Shown here in pieces: positions 42,571 through 50,213 of a stretch of 64,000 nucleotides of DNA. The translations under genes and the position numbers were made by a program. The notes beneath the pieces are model-generated. The model was not told the DNA's origin, made no database searches, and worked only from the letters and a program-made list of their open reading frames with translations. The first letter of the stretch is position 1. Each line of letters opens with the position of its first letter. Source of the stretch: Streptomyces liliifuscus (GTDB lineage Bacteria; Actinomycetota; Actinomycetes; Streptomycetales; Streptomycetaceae); NCBI RefSeq assembly GCF_016598615.1, contig NZ_CP066831.1, positions 6,882,001 to 6,946,000 on the forward strand, given 5' to 3'.

Positions 42571-43542
42571 TCACGCCACCGGGGCGGCGACGCGAGGATC
42601 CCGCGCGCCGAGGTCCCGGTACAGCACGGCGACCACTGAGCACACGAACGGCAGAACCACCAACGGCAGCAGGAGCAGGGCCACCGCCGTCGGAGTGATC
42701 AGGACCAGCACCCCGGTGATGTACGGGTTGTCGTCGCTCAGCCACAGCATGCCGAGGCCCAGCACGTGCGCGACGGGAGCCGCCGCGTACCGCAGGACGA
42801 CGAACGCGAGCACAACGGCGGCCGCGAGCAACAGCCCGATGCCGTACGTCTTCCAGGGCGCCCTCTTCGTCAGCGCCCAGGCACGTCGTACCGCCGCCTT
42901 GGACGAGGAGTTCTCGGTCACCAGCGCGGCGGTGGCCACGCAGTGCCGGAAGTACACGAACAGGGCGAGCACCGCGACGGTGATCGGCAGAACCCCGCCC
43001 ACCAGCCGGTACTGCCAGGTCGCGGTATCACCCACCAGCGTCCGCTCGACACCCGGCACTTCCCCCGAGTCCGCGAGGACGGAGATCATGAGCGCCAGAA
43101 AGCCCACAGCTCCGACGCGCAGCCAGATCCGCCACTGCACCCAGTAGGCGACCCCGACGTGCGGACGCATCCGCGCCCACAAAACACGCACGGTCAGGGC
43201 CTGTTGACCCTCCTCCGCGGTGTGCTCGAAGGCCACGGTGTACGCGGTCTGCAACACGGCGACAACTGCCGCGGCGAGGGCCAGCAGCAGCACGGTGACG
43301 CCCGCGCCGACCTGCTGCAGGTTCTCCATCGTGCCGTCGATGTACGCCGCGATGGGGTCCTCGTAGGCGACGTCCTGGTCCGCACTCCTCCGCACCTCCT
43401 CGAACGTCCCCCACGACAGCAGGAACCCGGCCCCCACGACCACGCTCCCCACGAGGGTGGCGAGGCCGGTCACGAGCAGCGTGAGCCGGTAGAGGGGCCG
43501 CCAGGTGAGACGGAGATTGCGGAGGGCTTCGCGGATAAGCAT
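42571..43542 (-). CDS. Polytopic membrane protein of unknown function
   Basis: 323 residues with six likely membrane segments (for example LTLLVTGLATLVGSVVVGAG, VTVLLLALAAAVVAVL, VLPITVAVLALFVYF, IGLLLAAAVVLAFVVL and LLLLPLVVLPFVCSVVAVL). The layout resembles the membrane domain of glycerophosphodiester phosphodiesterase-like and YesL-like proteins, with no enzymatic part. Its ATG overlaps the DUF397 stop by one base (TGATG), so it is the third gene of the XRE-DUF397 operon, an uncommon addition to that pair. Confidence 0.8.
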   Translation of the reverse strand: MLIREALRNLRLTWRPLYRLTLLVTGLATLVGSVVVGAGFLLSWGTFEEVRRSADQDVAYEDPIAAYIDGTMENLQQVGAGVTVLLLALAAAVVAVLQTAYTVAFEHTAEEGQQALTVRVLWARMRPHVGVAYWVQWRIWLRVGAVGFLALMISVLADSGEVPGVERTLVGDTATWQYRLVGGVLPITVAVLALFVYFRHCVATAALVTENSSSKAAVRRAWALTKRAPWKTYGIGLLLAAAVVLAFVVLRYAAAPVAHVLGLGMLWLSDDNPYITGVLVLITPTAVALLLLPLVVLPFVCSVVAVLYRDLGARDPRVAAPVA

Positions 43543-43727
43543 CAGAGCTGCGGGCTGGTCCTTACCTCGGCTATGAAGGCGTCCCAGGCGGCGGGGGAGA
43601 CGCGGAGGGAGGGGCGTGCGATGTCTTTGGAGTCACGAATGTGGATGGCGGAGGTGGTGGCCACCTCTACGCAATCACCGCCACTGGAGTCGCTGTAGCT
43701 GCTTTTGAACCATGTCAGTTGGGTCAT
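43542..43727 (-). CDS. DUF397 small protein
   Basis: 61 residues, the usual size. Family pattern TWFKSSYSDSSGGDCVEVA at the N-terminus, then RDSKD and a C-terminal WDAFIAEVR. DUF397 proteins accompany WhiJ/AbaA-like XRE regulators in developmental control of Streptomyces; they probably bind or antagonise the regulator. It overlaps the XRE gene stop by four bases. Confidence 0.93.
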   Translation of the reverse strand: MTQLTWFKSSYSDSSGGDCVEVATTSAIHIRDSKDIARPSLRVSPAAWDAFIAEVRTSPQL

Positions 43728-44542
43728 AGCTCACCTGCCAACTGCTCGATCAGGACGGCGGTTTCCTCCGGCCGGAGGGCCTGACTTCTGATCATCGCAT
43801 AGCGGCGCGCCAGAGCCCCGACGTCTTCCGGCTTGGATACGAGGGTGCTCTGTCCGTTGCCCTCCATGTACACAAGGGTGGAATTCTCGGGCGTCTCGAT
43901 CAGCTTCATCTGCCCCTGCAAGCCCGCATGTCCCGCCATGCTCATCGGCATCACCTGAAGAACCACGTTGGGGCGTTCGGCGCAGGCGAGGAGGCACGCA
44001 TACTGGGCGCGCATCACTTCGAGCCCCCCGATCCGGCGTCGCAGCGCGGCCTCTTCGAGGATCACGCTCAGCACGCACGCGGGCTTCCGGTCCAGCAATG
44101 CCTTCCGTTCCATACGAGCTGCGGTCAGCTGATTGATCTCCTCCTCGTCCAGCGGGGGGAACGCGGACCCCAGCACAGCACGGGCGTAGGCCTCGGTCTG
44201 TACGAGTCCGTCGATGAGCTGCGTGCAGTACGAGGAAACGCTCAACGCCTCCTGCTCAAGCTGAACGAACCCCTGAAAGTGGGCGGGATAGCGCTCCAGG
44301 CGCAAATACTTGGCCGCCGCCGCAATCACCCCACCCGCCTCCAGCGCCTTCTCCGCAGCCTCGATGAACTCGTCCGTCGCCGGTTTCGCGCACGTCTCCA
44401 CGGCGCTCACCGCGGCCCCCGTATAAGCCATCCGCTCGCCCAACTCGGTTTGCGACAACCCCGCCTTCGTACGCAGCATCCGCAGGACCTCCGCGAAATA
44501 CTGCGCGGCAGGTGACGACGAGTTCTTCTTGGGTTGCGCCAT
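43724..44542 (-). CDS. XRE-family regulator with DUF5753 domain (WhiJ/AbaA-like)
   Basis: 272 residues. N-terminal HTH (about 15-75, LRMLRTKAGLSQTELGERMAYTGAAVSAVE), then a DUF5753 ligand-like domain (about 90-270, YCTQLIDGLVQTEAYARAVL; RRRIGGLEVMRAQYACLLACAERPNVVLQVMPM). It is followed by DUF397 and a membrane protein in one overlapping operon and is divergent from a HATPase gene, the arrangement of WhiJ-like developmental loci. Probably represses its own region until a signal arrives. Confidence 0.92.
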   Translation of the reverse strand: MAQPKKNSSSPAAQYFAEVLRMLRTKAGLSQTELGERMAYTGAAVSAVETCAKPATDEFIEAAEKALEAGGVIAAAAKYLRLERYPAHFQGFVQLEQEALSVSSYCTQLIDGLVQTEAYARAVLGSAFPPLDEEEINQLTAARMERKALLDRKPACVLSVILEEAALRRRIGGLEVMRAQYACLLACAERPNVVLQVMPMSMAGHAGLQGQMKLIETPENSTLVYMEGNGQSTLVSKPEDVGALARRYAMIRSQALRPEETAVLIEQLAGEL

Positions 44543-44673
44543 CGCGAACCTCCCCCTTCACACGGCCACCGTGCTCAACACGCCTCAACGCCAATCAACG
44601 TCGGCCCGCACGGAGTTACCTCCCGCAGGCGTCGACGCTCGGTCACTGGTGACGGTAGCCACCAGGGCCGACA

Positions 44674-44689
44674 GTGTTCCTGTGAACAC
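44674..44689. promoter_or_regulatory. Palindrome over the HATPase gene start
   Basis: GTGTTC-CTGT-GAACAC, perfect 6-bp arms, covers the GTG at 44682 and lies 132 bases from the divergent XRE start. It is the best operator candidate for the XRE protein here. Confidence 0.45.
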
Positions 44690-45128
44690 AGAAAGTGACG
44701 GAGTAAACCTCCGAGACTTGCGAGACGTCCGCGACCTCCGGGTCCGGACCTGGCGGCGCAGGCTCACACCGGTGACCCGCTCCGTGCCGGAGGCCCGCCG
44801 CGGGGCCAGGTCCGTACTCGCGGAATGGCGGATCCCGACCGACGCGGCGGAGGCGATCGAACTGATCGTGTCGGAGCTGTCGACGAACGCGGTACGCCAC
44901 GCCCGCGTCCCCGACCGCTTCTTCGAGGTGGCACTCACCTACGACGGCGAGAAGGCGGTGGAGATCGAGGTCTCCGACGCGTCGCCCCGCCTCCCGGAAC
45001 CCCAAGTAACGCCCCTGGAGGCGGAGTCGGGCCGGGGCCTGCCCCTCGTGGCGGCCCTGGCGGAGAGCTGGGAACTCAGAGCCAGAGTGATCGGCAAGAC
45101 GGTATGGGCGAGGGTGCGCACACAGTAG
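44682..45128 (+). CDS. HATPase_c protein (RsbW/anti-sigma-regulator-like)
   Basis: 148 residues from GTG 44682, chosen because homologous proteins begin shortly before LRVRTWRRRLTPVTRSVPEAR; no good ribosome site is visible, so the start is uncertain. GHKL fold: the N-box is VSELSTNAVRHA, and an ESGRGLPLV G-box follows, with YDGEKAVEIEVSDASPR between. Such proteins bind ATP and phosphorylate or hold anti-anti-sigma partners. Divergent from the WhiJ-like XRE operon, as in other developmental loci. Confidence 0.85.
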   Translation: MNTESDGVNLRDLRDVRDLRVRTWRRRLTPVTRSVPEARRGARSVLAEWRIPTDAAEAIELIVSELSTNAVRHARVPDRFFEVALTYDGEKAVEIEVSDASPRLPEPQVTPLEAESGRGLPLVAALAESWELRARVIGKTVWARVRTQ

Positions 45129-45178
45129 GCACGTTCATGAACGCCCGCCGGCGTCCAGCCGTGCCCCCCCCGCGCGCC

Positions 45179-45979
45179 CTACGCCGACTCGTTCAGCAAG
45201 CGAGCCAGATGCTCCCGCCCCGCTCCCAGCAACCCCTCCAGCGGAGCCGCGCCCTCGTACCACCGCTTCTCGTACTCCCAGCACAGCCAGCCGTCCCAGC
45301 CCTCGCGGGAGAGGAGTTCGACGCACTCGGTGAGGGGGAGGACGCCCGTGCCGAGCGGCAGCGGGGTCGTGTCGTCGGCGGAGGCGATGTCCTTGACCTG
45401 GATGTAGCCGAGGTGCGGTGAGAGCGCGGCGAAGCTGGCCGGGGGCTGTTCGCCGCCGAGCCAGGTGTGCATGACGTCCCACAGGGCGCCGGCCTGGCGG
45501 TGACCGACGAGGCCGAGGACGCGGATCGCGTCGGCGCCCGTGCGGTGCGAGTCGTGGGTCTCCAGAAGGATGCGTACGCCCAGGTCGGCGGCGTACTCGG
45601 CGGCGGTGCCCAGACGGCGGGCGGCCGTGGCGTCGGCCTCCTCGGGGCTCTGGTCGGGGTCGCCGCCGGGGAAGACGCGGATGAAGGGGGCGCCGAGGTC
45701 CCGGGCCAGGTCGAGGAGTCCGCGGATCTCGGCGATCACGGGGCCGTCGTCGCCCGGCGCCGCGACGCGCGCGTACCCGGCGAGGCCCAGGATCTCGACG
45801 CCCGCGGCCTTGAACTCGGCAGCCACGTCGGCCCGTTCGGTGAGGTCGATGCCGGGGTGGACCGGCTCCTCGGGATGCGCGCGCAGCTCGACACCGTGAT
45901 AGCCGTGCGTGGCGGCGAGCCGCACCACGTCGCTGATCGGGAGTCCGGGAACGCCGAGGGTGGAAAAGGCGAGCTTCAT
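45179..45979 (-). CDS. Sugar phosphate isomerase/epimerase-like TIM-barrel protein
   Basis: 266 residues from ATG 45979 (start MKLAFSTLGVPGLPISDVVR). AP-endonuclease-2/xylose-isomerase-like fold with metal-site candidates GYHGVELRAHP, ILLETHDSH, ALWDVMHTW and a final CWEYEKRWYEG. Likely acts on a keto-sugar or inositol derivative. It stands alone and is convergent with the HATPase gene. Confidence 0.85.
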   Translation of the reverse strand: MKLAFSTLGVPGLPISDVVRLAATHGYHGVELRAHPEEPVHPGIDLTERADVAAEFKAAGVEILGLAGYARVAAPGDDGPVIAEIRGLLDLARDLGAPFIRVFPGGDPDQSPEEADATAARRLGTAAEYAADLGVRILLETHDSHRTGADAIRVLGLVGHRQAGALWDVMHTWLGGEQPPASFAALSPHLGYIQVKDIASADDTTPLPLGTGVLPLTECVELLSREGWDGWLCWEYEKRWYEGAAPLEGLLGAGREHLARLLNESA

Positions 45980-46319
45980 GAGTCGGACAGTACCCGCCAC
46001 TCGTGATCTGTCACTCCCGCGTGCCGCGCGGGTCAGGACATCGGTTCCGGGCAGTGCTGCCCGGCCCCTCGACCGGCACCTCGCGGCGCCCCCGACCCAT
46101 GTACGACCCATCCGTCCGCCAAGTCCCGGCAACGGCCCGGCAATGCCCCGACCTGGCATGTCATGGCTTGGCCAACCCCTTTCCACCCGTTTCTCACTTG
46201 TTCACCGGAGGCCCCTGATGTGCCATGCCGAACCGGGCGGAGAGTGATCGGCGGCCCGGTGCTCTCCGTCACGGGCCCACGCCACTCCGCAGAGCCCATT
46301 GGCTCAAGAAGGGGCAATC
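45980..46319. promoter_or_regulatory. Divergent control region with 11-bp direct repeats before the phospholipase
   Basis: Three 11-base steps at 46179-46189, 46190-46200 and 46201-46211 read TTTCCACCCG, TTTCTCACTTG and TTCACCGGAGG. The 11-base spacing and the TTCACC core recall PHO boxes of the Streptomyces PhoP regulator, which would suit a phospholipase gene. The match is partial. No gene lies in the region. Confidence 0.35.
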
Positions 46320-47747
46320 ATGCCCGAGTTGACTCGTCGTAGACTCCTCGGTTCCGCCGCCGGCGCGGTGGGCGGCGCCGCGGCCCTCACTCTCCTCCCG
46401 CCCAGCGTGCAGAAGGCCGTCGCGGCCGGACCGCCGCGGCGTGGCTCGCTCCGCGACATCGAGCACGTAGTGATGCTGATGCAGGAGAACCGTTCCTTCG
46501 ATCACTACTTCGGCACGCTGTCCGGGGTGCGCGGCTTCGCGGACCCGCACGCGCTGAAACTCGACAACGGCCGTTCGGTCTTCTACCAGCCCGACGCCGA
46601 GAACCCGAAGGGCTATCTGCTGCCCTTCCACCTCGACACCCGTAAGTCGAGCGCGCAGGCGATACCGTCCACCAGCCACGCCTGGTCGGTCCAGCACGAG
46701 GCCTGGAACAACGGCAAAATGGACCGCTGGCTGCCTGCCCACCGCAAGGCGGACGGCGTCAACGGCCCGTACGTCATGGGGTATTACACCCGCGAGGACA
46801 TCCCCTTCCAGTTTGCCCTCGCCGAGACCTTCACCATCTGTGACAACTACTACTGCTCGGTGTTCGGCCCGACCTGGCCGAACCGTCTGATGTGGATGAC
46901 GGGCACGATCGACCCCGGCGGGCAGCAGGGTGGCCCGATCCTCAGCAACGTGGCGCCGACGCCGTACCGCTGGACGACGTACGCCGAGCGGCTCCAGGCG
47001 GCCGGGATCAGCTGGAAGGTGTACCAGCAGGACGACGACTACGGCTGCAACATGCTGGAGCAGTTCGCGTCCTTCAGGAACGCGGCACCGGGCTCGGACC
47101 TCTACGAGCGCGGCGTACGCCCCCAGCCCGAGGGCACCTTCGAGGACGACGCCCGCAACGACCGCCTGCCGACGGTCAGTTGGATCATGCCGACGAGCTT
47201 CCAGTCGGAACACCCGGACTACCTGCCCGCCGCGGGCGCGGACTTCGTCGCATCCAAGATCGAGGCCATCGCCTCCAACCCCAAGGTGTGGCGGAAGACG
47301 GCCTTCATCCTCAACTACGACGAGAACGACGGCCTGTTCGACCACGTGGCCCCGCCGACTCCCCGCGCGGGCGCGGCGAACGAGTTCGTCCAGGGTCTGC
47401 CGATCGGTGGCGGCTTCCGGGTCCCGGCGATCGTCATCTCGCCCTGGACAGTGGGCGGTTGGGTGGCGTCGGAGGCCTTCGACCACACCTCTGCCCTCCA
47501 GTTCCTGGAGAGCTTCACGGGTGTGGAGGAGCCGAACGTCAGCGACTGGCGCCGCGAGACGTTCGGCGACTTCACGTCCGCGTTCCGCTTCTCGCACGGC
47601 CGCCCGCGCGCGCCGCGTCTACCGGACGACACGGCGGAGCAGTTGGAACGGGCGAAGGAGGAGGTGGCGACCCTGCCGAAGCCGACGCTTCCTGGCGCCC
47701 GCCAGTCGTTCCCACGCCAGGAGAAGGGCCGCCGCCCGCACGTGTGA
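46320..47747 (+). CDS. Tat-exported phospholipase C (phosphoesterase family)
   Basis: 475 residues from ATG 46320 (AAGAAGGGG upstream). Tat signal TRRRLLGSAAGAVGG, cleaved after AVAA. The family signatures are intact: HVVMLMQENRSFDHYFGTL (about 48-66), NYYCSVFGPTWPNRLMWMTG, and NYDENDGLFDHVAPPTP. The length is shorter than the two-domain haemolytic phospholipases and fits the single-domain, AcpA-like group. It would release phosphate-containing head groups outside the cell. Confidence 0.92.
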   Translation: MPELTRRRLLGSAAGAVGGAAALTLLPPSVQKAVAAGPPRRGSLRDIEHVVMLMQENRSFDHYFGTLSGVRGFADPHALKLDNGRSVFYQPDAENPKGYLLPFHLDTRKSSAQAIPSTSHAWSVQHEAWNNGKMDRWLPAHRKADGVNGPYVMGYYTREDIPFQFALAETFTICDNYYCSVFGPTWPNRLMWMTGTIDPGGQQGGPILSNVAPTPYRWTTYAERLQAAGISWKVYQQDDDYGCNMLEQFASFRNAAPGSDLYERGVRPQPEGTFEDDARNDRLPTVSWIMPTSFQSEHPDYLPAAGADFVASKIEAIASNPKVWRKTAFILNYDENDGLFDHVAPPTPRAGAANEFVQGLPIGGGFRVPAIVISPWTVGGWVASEAFDHTSALQFLESFTGVEEPNVSDWRRETFGDFTSAFRFSHGRPRAPRLPDDTAEQLERAKEEVATLPKPTLPGARQSFPRQEKGRRPHV

Positions 47748-47800
47748 CTCCGTCGGGGCCTGAAGGTCGGTGGTCGGCTGCGGGCCGGTGGGGGTTGGCC

Positions 47801-47959
47801 GCGCAGTTCCCCGCGCCCCTGGGTGGGTGGGGGTCGGTCGGGTGTCGACGGGCCGTCGTACTGGGCCGGGCGCGCAGTTCCCCGCGCCCCTAAAGGCAAA
47901 AGACTGCGCAGTTCCCCGCGCCCCTAAAGGCACAAGACTGCGCCATTCCCCGCGCCTCT
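47801..47959 (+). repeat. Four head-to-tail copies of the GCGCAGTTCCCCGCGCCCCT repeat
   Basis: Copies start at 47801, 47872, 47906 and 47940. The last three have a strict 34-bp period, with CTAAAGGCAAAAGACT-type spacers (copy 4 is degraded to CCATTCC and CTCTG). The first copy has the fuller upstream part (GTCGGCTGCGGGCCGGTGGG). The array fills the space between two convergent genes and may end transcription from both sides. Confidence 0.85.
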
Positions 47960-47997
47960 GACGGGGCGCGCCCGGCCGACTTCCCCGGCCGCGGCTC

Positions 47998-48933
47998 TCA
48001 GCCTGCGCCATGCAGGTCCAGGCGCCAGTCCTGGCCGTTGAGGTCGGTGCCGAAGGAGCGGTGGGGTTTTTCGTCGACGAGGACGAAGCCGTGGCGCTGA
48101 TAGATGCGGCGGGCGGACGTGAGGACGTCATTTGTCCACAGGACCATCTCCCGGTAGCCGACTCCGCGTGCGAACTCGACGCAGGCGCCCACGAGTTGAT
48201 CGCCGATGCCGAGGCCGCGCGCGTCCGGTTCGACGAGCAGGAGGCGCAGCCGGGCGGCGCCGGGTGCCTCGTCCCGTACACACATCACGCAACCCACCGG
48301 ACGACCGTCGAGCTCCGCGATCCACACCCGCTCCAGGTGCGGGTCGTGGTCCTCGGCGAAGTCGGCGACGATCCGGGCGACCAGGCCCTCGTAGTCGGTG
48401 TTGAAGCCGTACTCCGAGGCATAGAGCGCGGCGTTGCGCTGCACGACCCAGCCGAGGTCGCCGGGTCCCGGCTCGCGCAGCAGCACGTCCTCGCGACGCG
48501 GCGGACGACGACTGGCGTCGGAGAGAATCTCGCGGATGTCCCGCATGGCCTCGGCGAGCCGGGGCCGGTCTTCCGGGGGCACGGTGGAGAGCAGCGAGCC
48601 GACGGCCTCCCGCGAGCGCTCGTTCAGCAGATCGGCGGTCTCCCGGCCGCGGGCCGTGAGCGTGATCCGGCGCCGCCGGGTGTCCTTCTCCGACGGCGCG
48701 CGCTCGATCAGCCCGTCCTTCTCGAACTTCGCGAGCAGTCGGCTCAAGTAGCCGGAATCCAGACAGAGTTCACCGCGGAGGTCGGCCGCGTCCGTACGGG
48801 GCGAGTGGGCGAGTTCGTACAGCACGCGGGACTCCGTGAGCGTGTACGGGGCGTGGAGCTGGCGGCTGTAGTCGAGCGCGCCGATGAGGTTCGTGTAGAA
48901 GCGGTTGAAGGCACGGATCTCTTGAATGGTCAT
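47998..48933 (-). CDS. MarR-type regulator fused to a GNAT acetyltransferase
   Basis: 311 residues from ATG 48933. The N-terminal winged helix (about 1-145) has LRGELCLDSGYLSRLLAKFEKDG and the wing SEKDTRRRRITLT. The C-terminal GNAT domain (about 155-311) has the acetyl-CoA loop VEPDARGLGIGDQLV and the IYQRHGFVLVDE ending. Such fusions are widespread in Streptomyces; the acetylated substrate is unknown. A perfect palindrome lies 58 bases upstream, so it probably controls itself and the divergent aldo/keto reductase. Confidence 0.9.
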   Translation of the reverse strand: MTIQEIRAFNRFYTNLIGALDYSRQLHAPYTLTESRVLYELAHSPRTDAADLRGELCLDSGYLSRLLAKFEKDGLIERAPSEKDTRRRRITLTARGRETADLLNERSREAVGSLLSTVPPEDRPRLAEAMRDIREILSDASRRPPRREDVLLREPGPGDLGWVVQRNAALYASEYGFNTDYEGLVARIVADFAEDHDPHLERVWIAELDGRPVGCVMCVRDEAPGAARLRLLLVEPDARGLGIGDQLVGACVEFARGVGYREMVLWTNDVLTSARRIYQRHGFVLVDEKPHRSFGTDLNGQDWRLDLHGAG

Positions 48934-48990
48934 GACGTCCGGCACCTGCCTTTGACACCTGCCTTGTGGTTCACACATCGGGCTGGATAG

Positions 48991-49003
48991 CTGACTCAGT
49001 CAG
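48991..49003. promoter_or_regulatory. Perfect 13-bp palindrome, probable MarR operator
   Basis: CTGACTCAGTCAG lies between the divergent MarR-GNAT and aldo/keto reductase genes, flanked by TAG and AGATTA. Symmetric 6-bp arms around one central base suit a MarR dimer. Confidence 0.65.
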
Positions 49004-49094
49004 AGATTATGCCCGCTGTGGCCGATAAGCGCACGGGTTTTTCCTTGCTGCCCGCGCTGTTAGCGTGGCCGTTCGAACGAGGGGGGACTCGTAG

Positions 49095-49928
49095 ATGACG
49101 ACCACATCGAGCACGTTCCGTATCGGCGGGGACCTGGAGGTGGGGCGGCTCGGTTTCGGGGCGATGCACCTGTCCACGGAGCCGGCAGACGCACGCGAGA
49201 CCGCCATCGCAGTGGCCCGGCGGGCCGTCGAACTCGGAGTGACACTGATCGACACGGCGTACATGTACGGCGGCGGCGCCAACGAGGAACTCCTGGCCGA
49301 GGCCCTGTACCCGTACGCGGACGGGCTGCTGGTCACCACCAAGATCGGCCTCGAACGGTCGGAGGCGTCGGGCGAGTGGGAGCTGGACGGCCGCCCGGAG
49401 GCCCTGCGGACCCAGGTCGACCGAGCCCTGCGCCGTCTGCGCGTGGAACGCATCGAACTCCTGCAACTGCACCGCATCGACCCGGCGACTCCGCTAGCCG
49501 ACCAAGTCGGCGCACTGCGGGACCTCCGGGACGAGGGCAAGGTGGGCCGGATCGGCCTGTCCGAGGTGACAGTCGACGAACTTGACCAGGCCCGAAAGGT
49601 CGTGGACATCGCAAGCGTCCAGAACCGGTACAACTTGCTCGACCGCGAGCATGAGCCGGTGCTGGACGCCTGCGCGGCGGCGGGCATTGCCTTCTTGCCC
49701 TGGCGGACCGTGGCGTGGGGTACGTCGGGGGACAGGGCCGAGATCGCGGCGATCGCAGCCGAACTCGATGCCACGCCCACCCAGGTCGCCCTCGCCTGGC
49801 TCCTCGCCCACTCCCCGGCCGTCCTGCCGATTCCCGGCACGGCCCGCCTCTCCCACCTGGAGGAGAACATCGCGGCCGCCGAACTCCGCCTCAGCCCGGG
49901 ACAACGGGCTCGCTTGGACGCGCTCTAG
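49095..49928 (+). CDS. Aldo/keto reductase
   Basis: 277 residues. NADPH-dependent carbonyl reductase with the four catalytic positions visible: Asp and Tyr in LIDTAYMYGGG (about 54-64), Lys in LVTTKIGLE (about 82) and His in LLQLHRIDPAT (about 118). The C-terminal NADPH-binding loop PIPGTARLSHLEENIAA is intact. Divergent from the MarR-GNAT gene, from which it is probably regulated. Substrate unknown, perhaps a reactive aldehyde. Confidence 0.92.
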   Translation: MTTTSSTFRIGGDLEVGRLGFGAMHLSTEPADARETAIAVARRAVELGVTLIDTAYMYGGGANEELLAEALYPYADGLLVTTKIGLERSEASGEWELDGRPEALRTQVDRALRRLRVERIELLQLHRIDPATPLADQVGALRDLRDEGKVGRIGLSEVTVDELDQARKVVDIASVQNRYNLLDREHEPVLDACAAAGIAFLPWRTVAWGTSGDRAEIAAIAAELDATPTQVALAWLLAHSPAVLPIPGTARLSHLEENIAAAELRLSPGQRARLDAL

Positions 49929-49937
49929 CACCCTGCG

Positions 49938-49999
49938 GGCCGTCGGTTTTCTGGCTGCGGCCCGGTGGGGGGGTGCTCGCGCCGTTTCCCGCGCCCCTG
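49938..49999 (+). repeat. Dispersed repeat copy, full-length but degraded
   Basis: CTGCGGCCCGGTGGGGGGG followed by GCCGTTTCCCGCGCCCCTGA, the same order as at 47768-47820 and 51575-51630. The rest of 49929-50213 has no gene other than the promoter of the next one. Confidence 0.7.
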
Positions 50000-50213
50000 A
50001 ACGCCAAAAGATTTCGCTGGTTCCCGCGTTCGTTCCCAGGCGGACTTGTCCGGTTGGTCATGTGCGGGGCCGGATGACGGGGGCGGCGAGTCCGTAGCTC
50101 GACGTGTGCTCCGTACGCGCCCGCCCTGCGGTCCCAATGTCGGTGCGGATCAATACAGTTGCTCCGCCGGTCGCGCCCGTGCGGCCGGACCCGTACTCGA
50201 AGGAGTTCCTCAG

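Noticed and set aside
47872..47959. CRISPR-like regular spacing of a repeated unit
   Set aside because: The period is 34 bp with only about 14 bases between copies, the spacers are nearly the same, and no cas genes are present.
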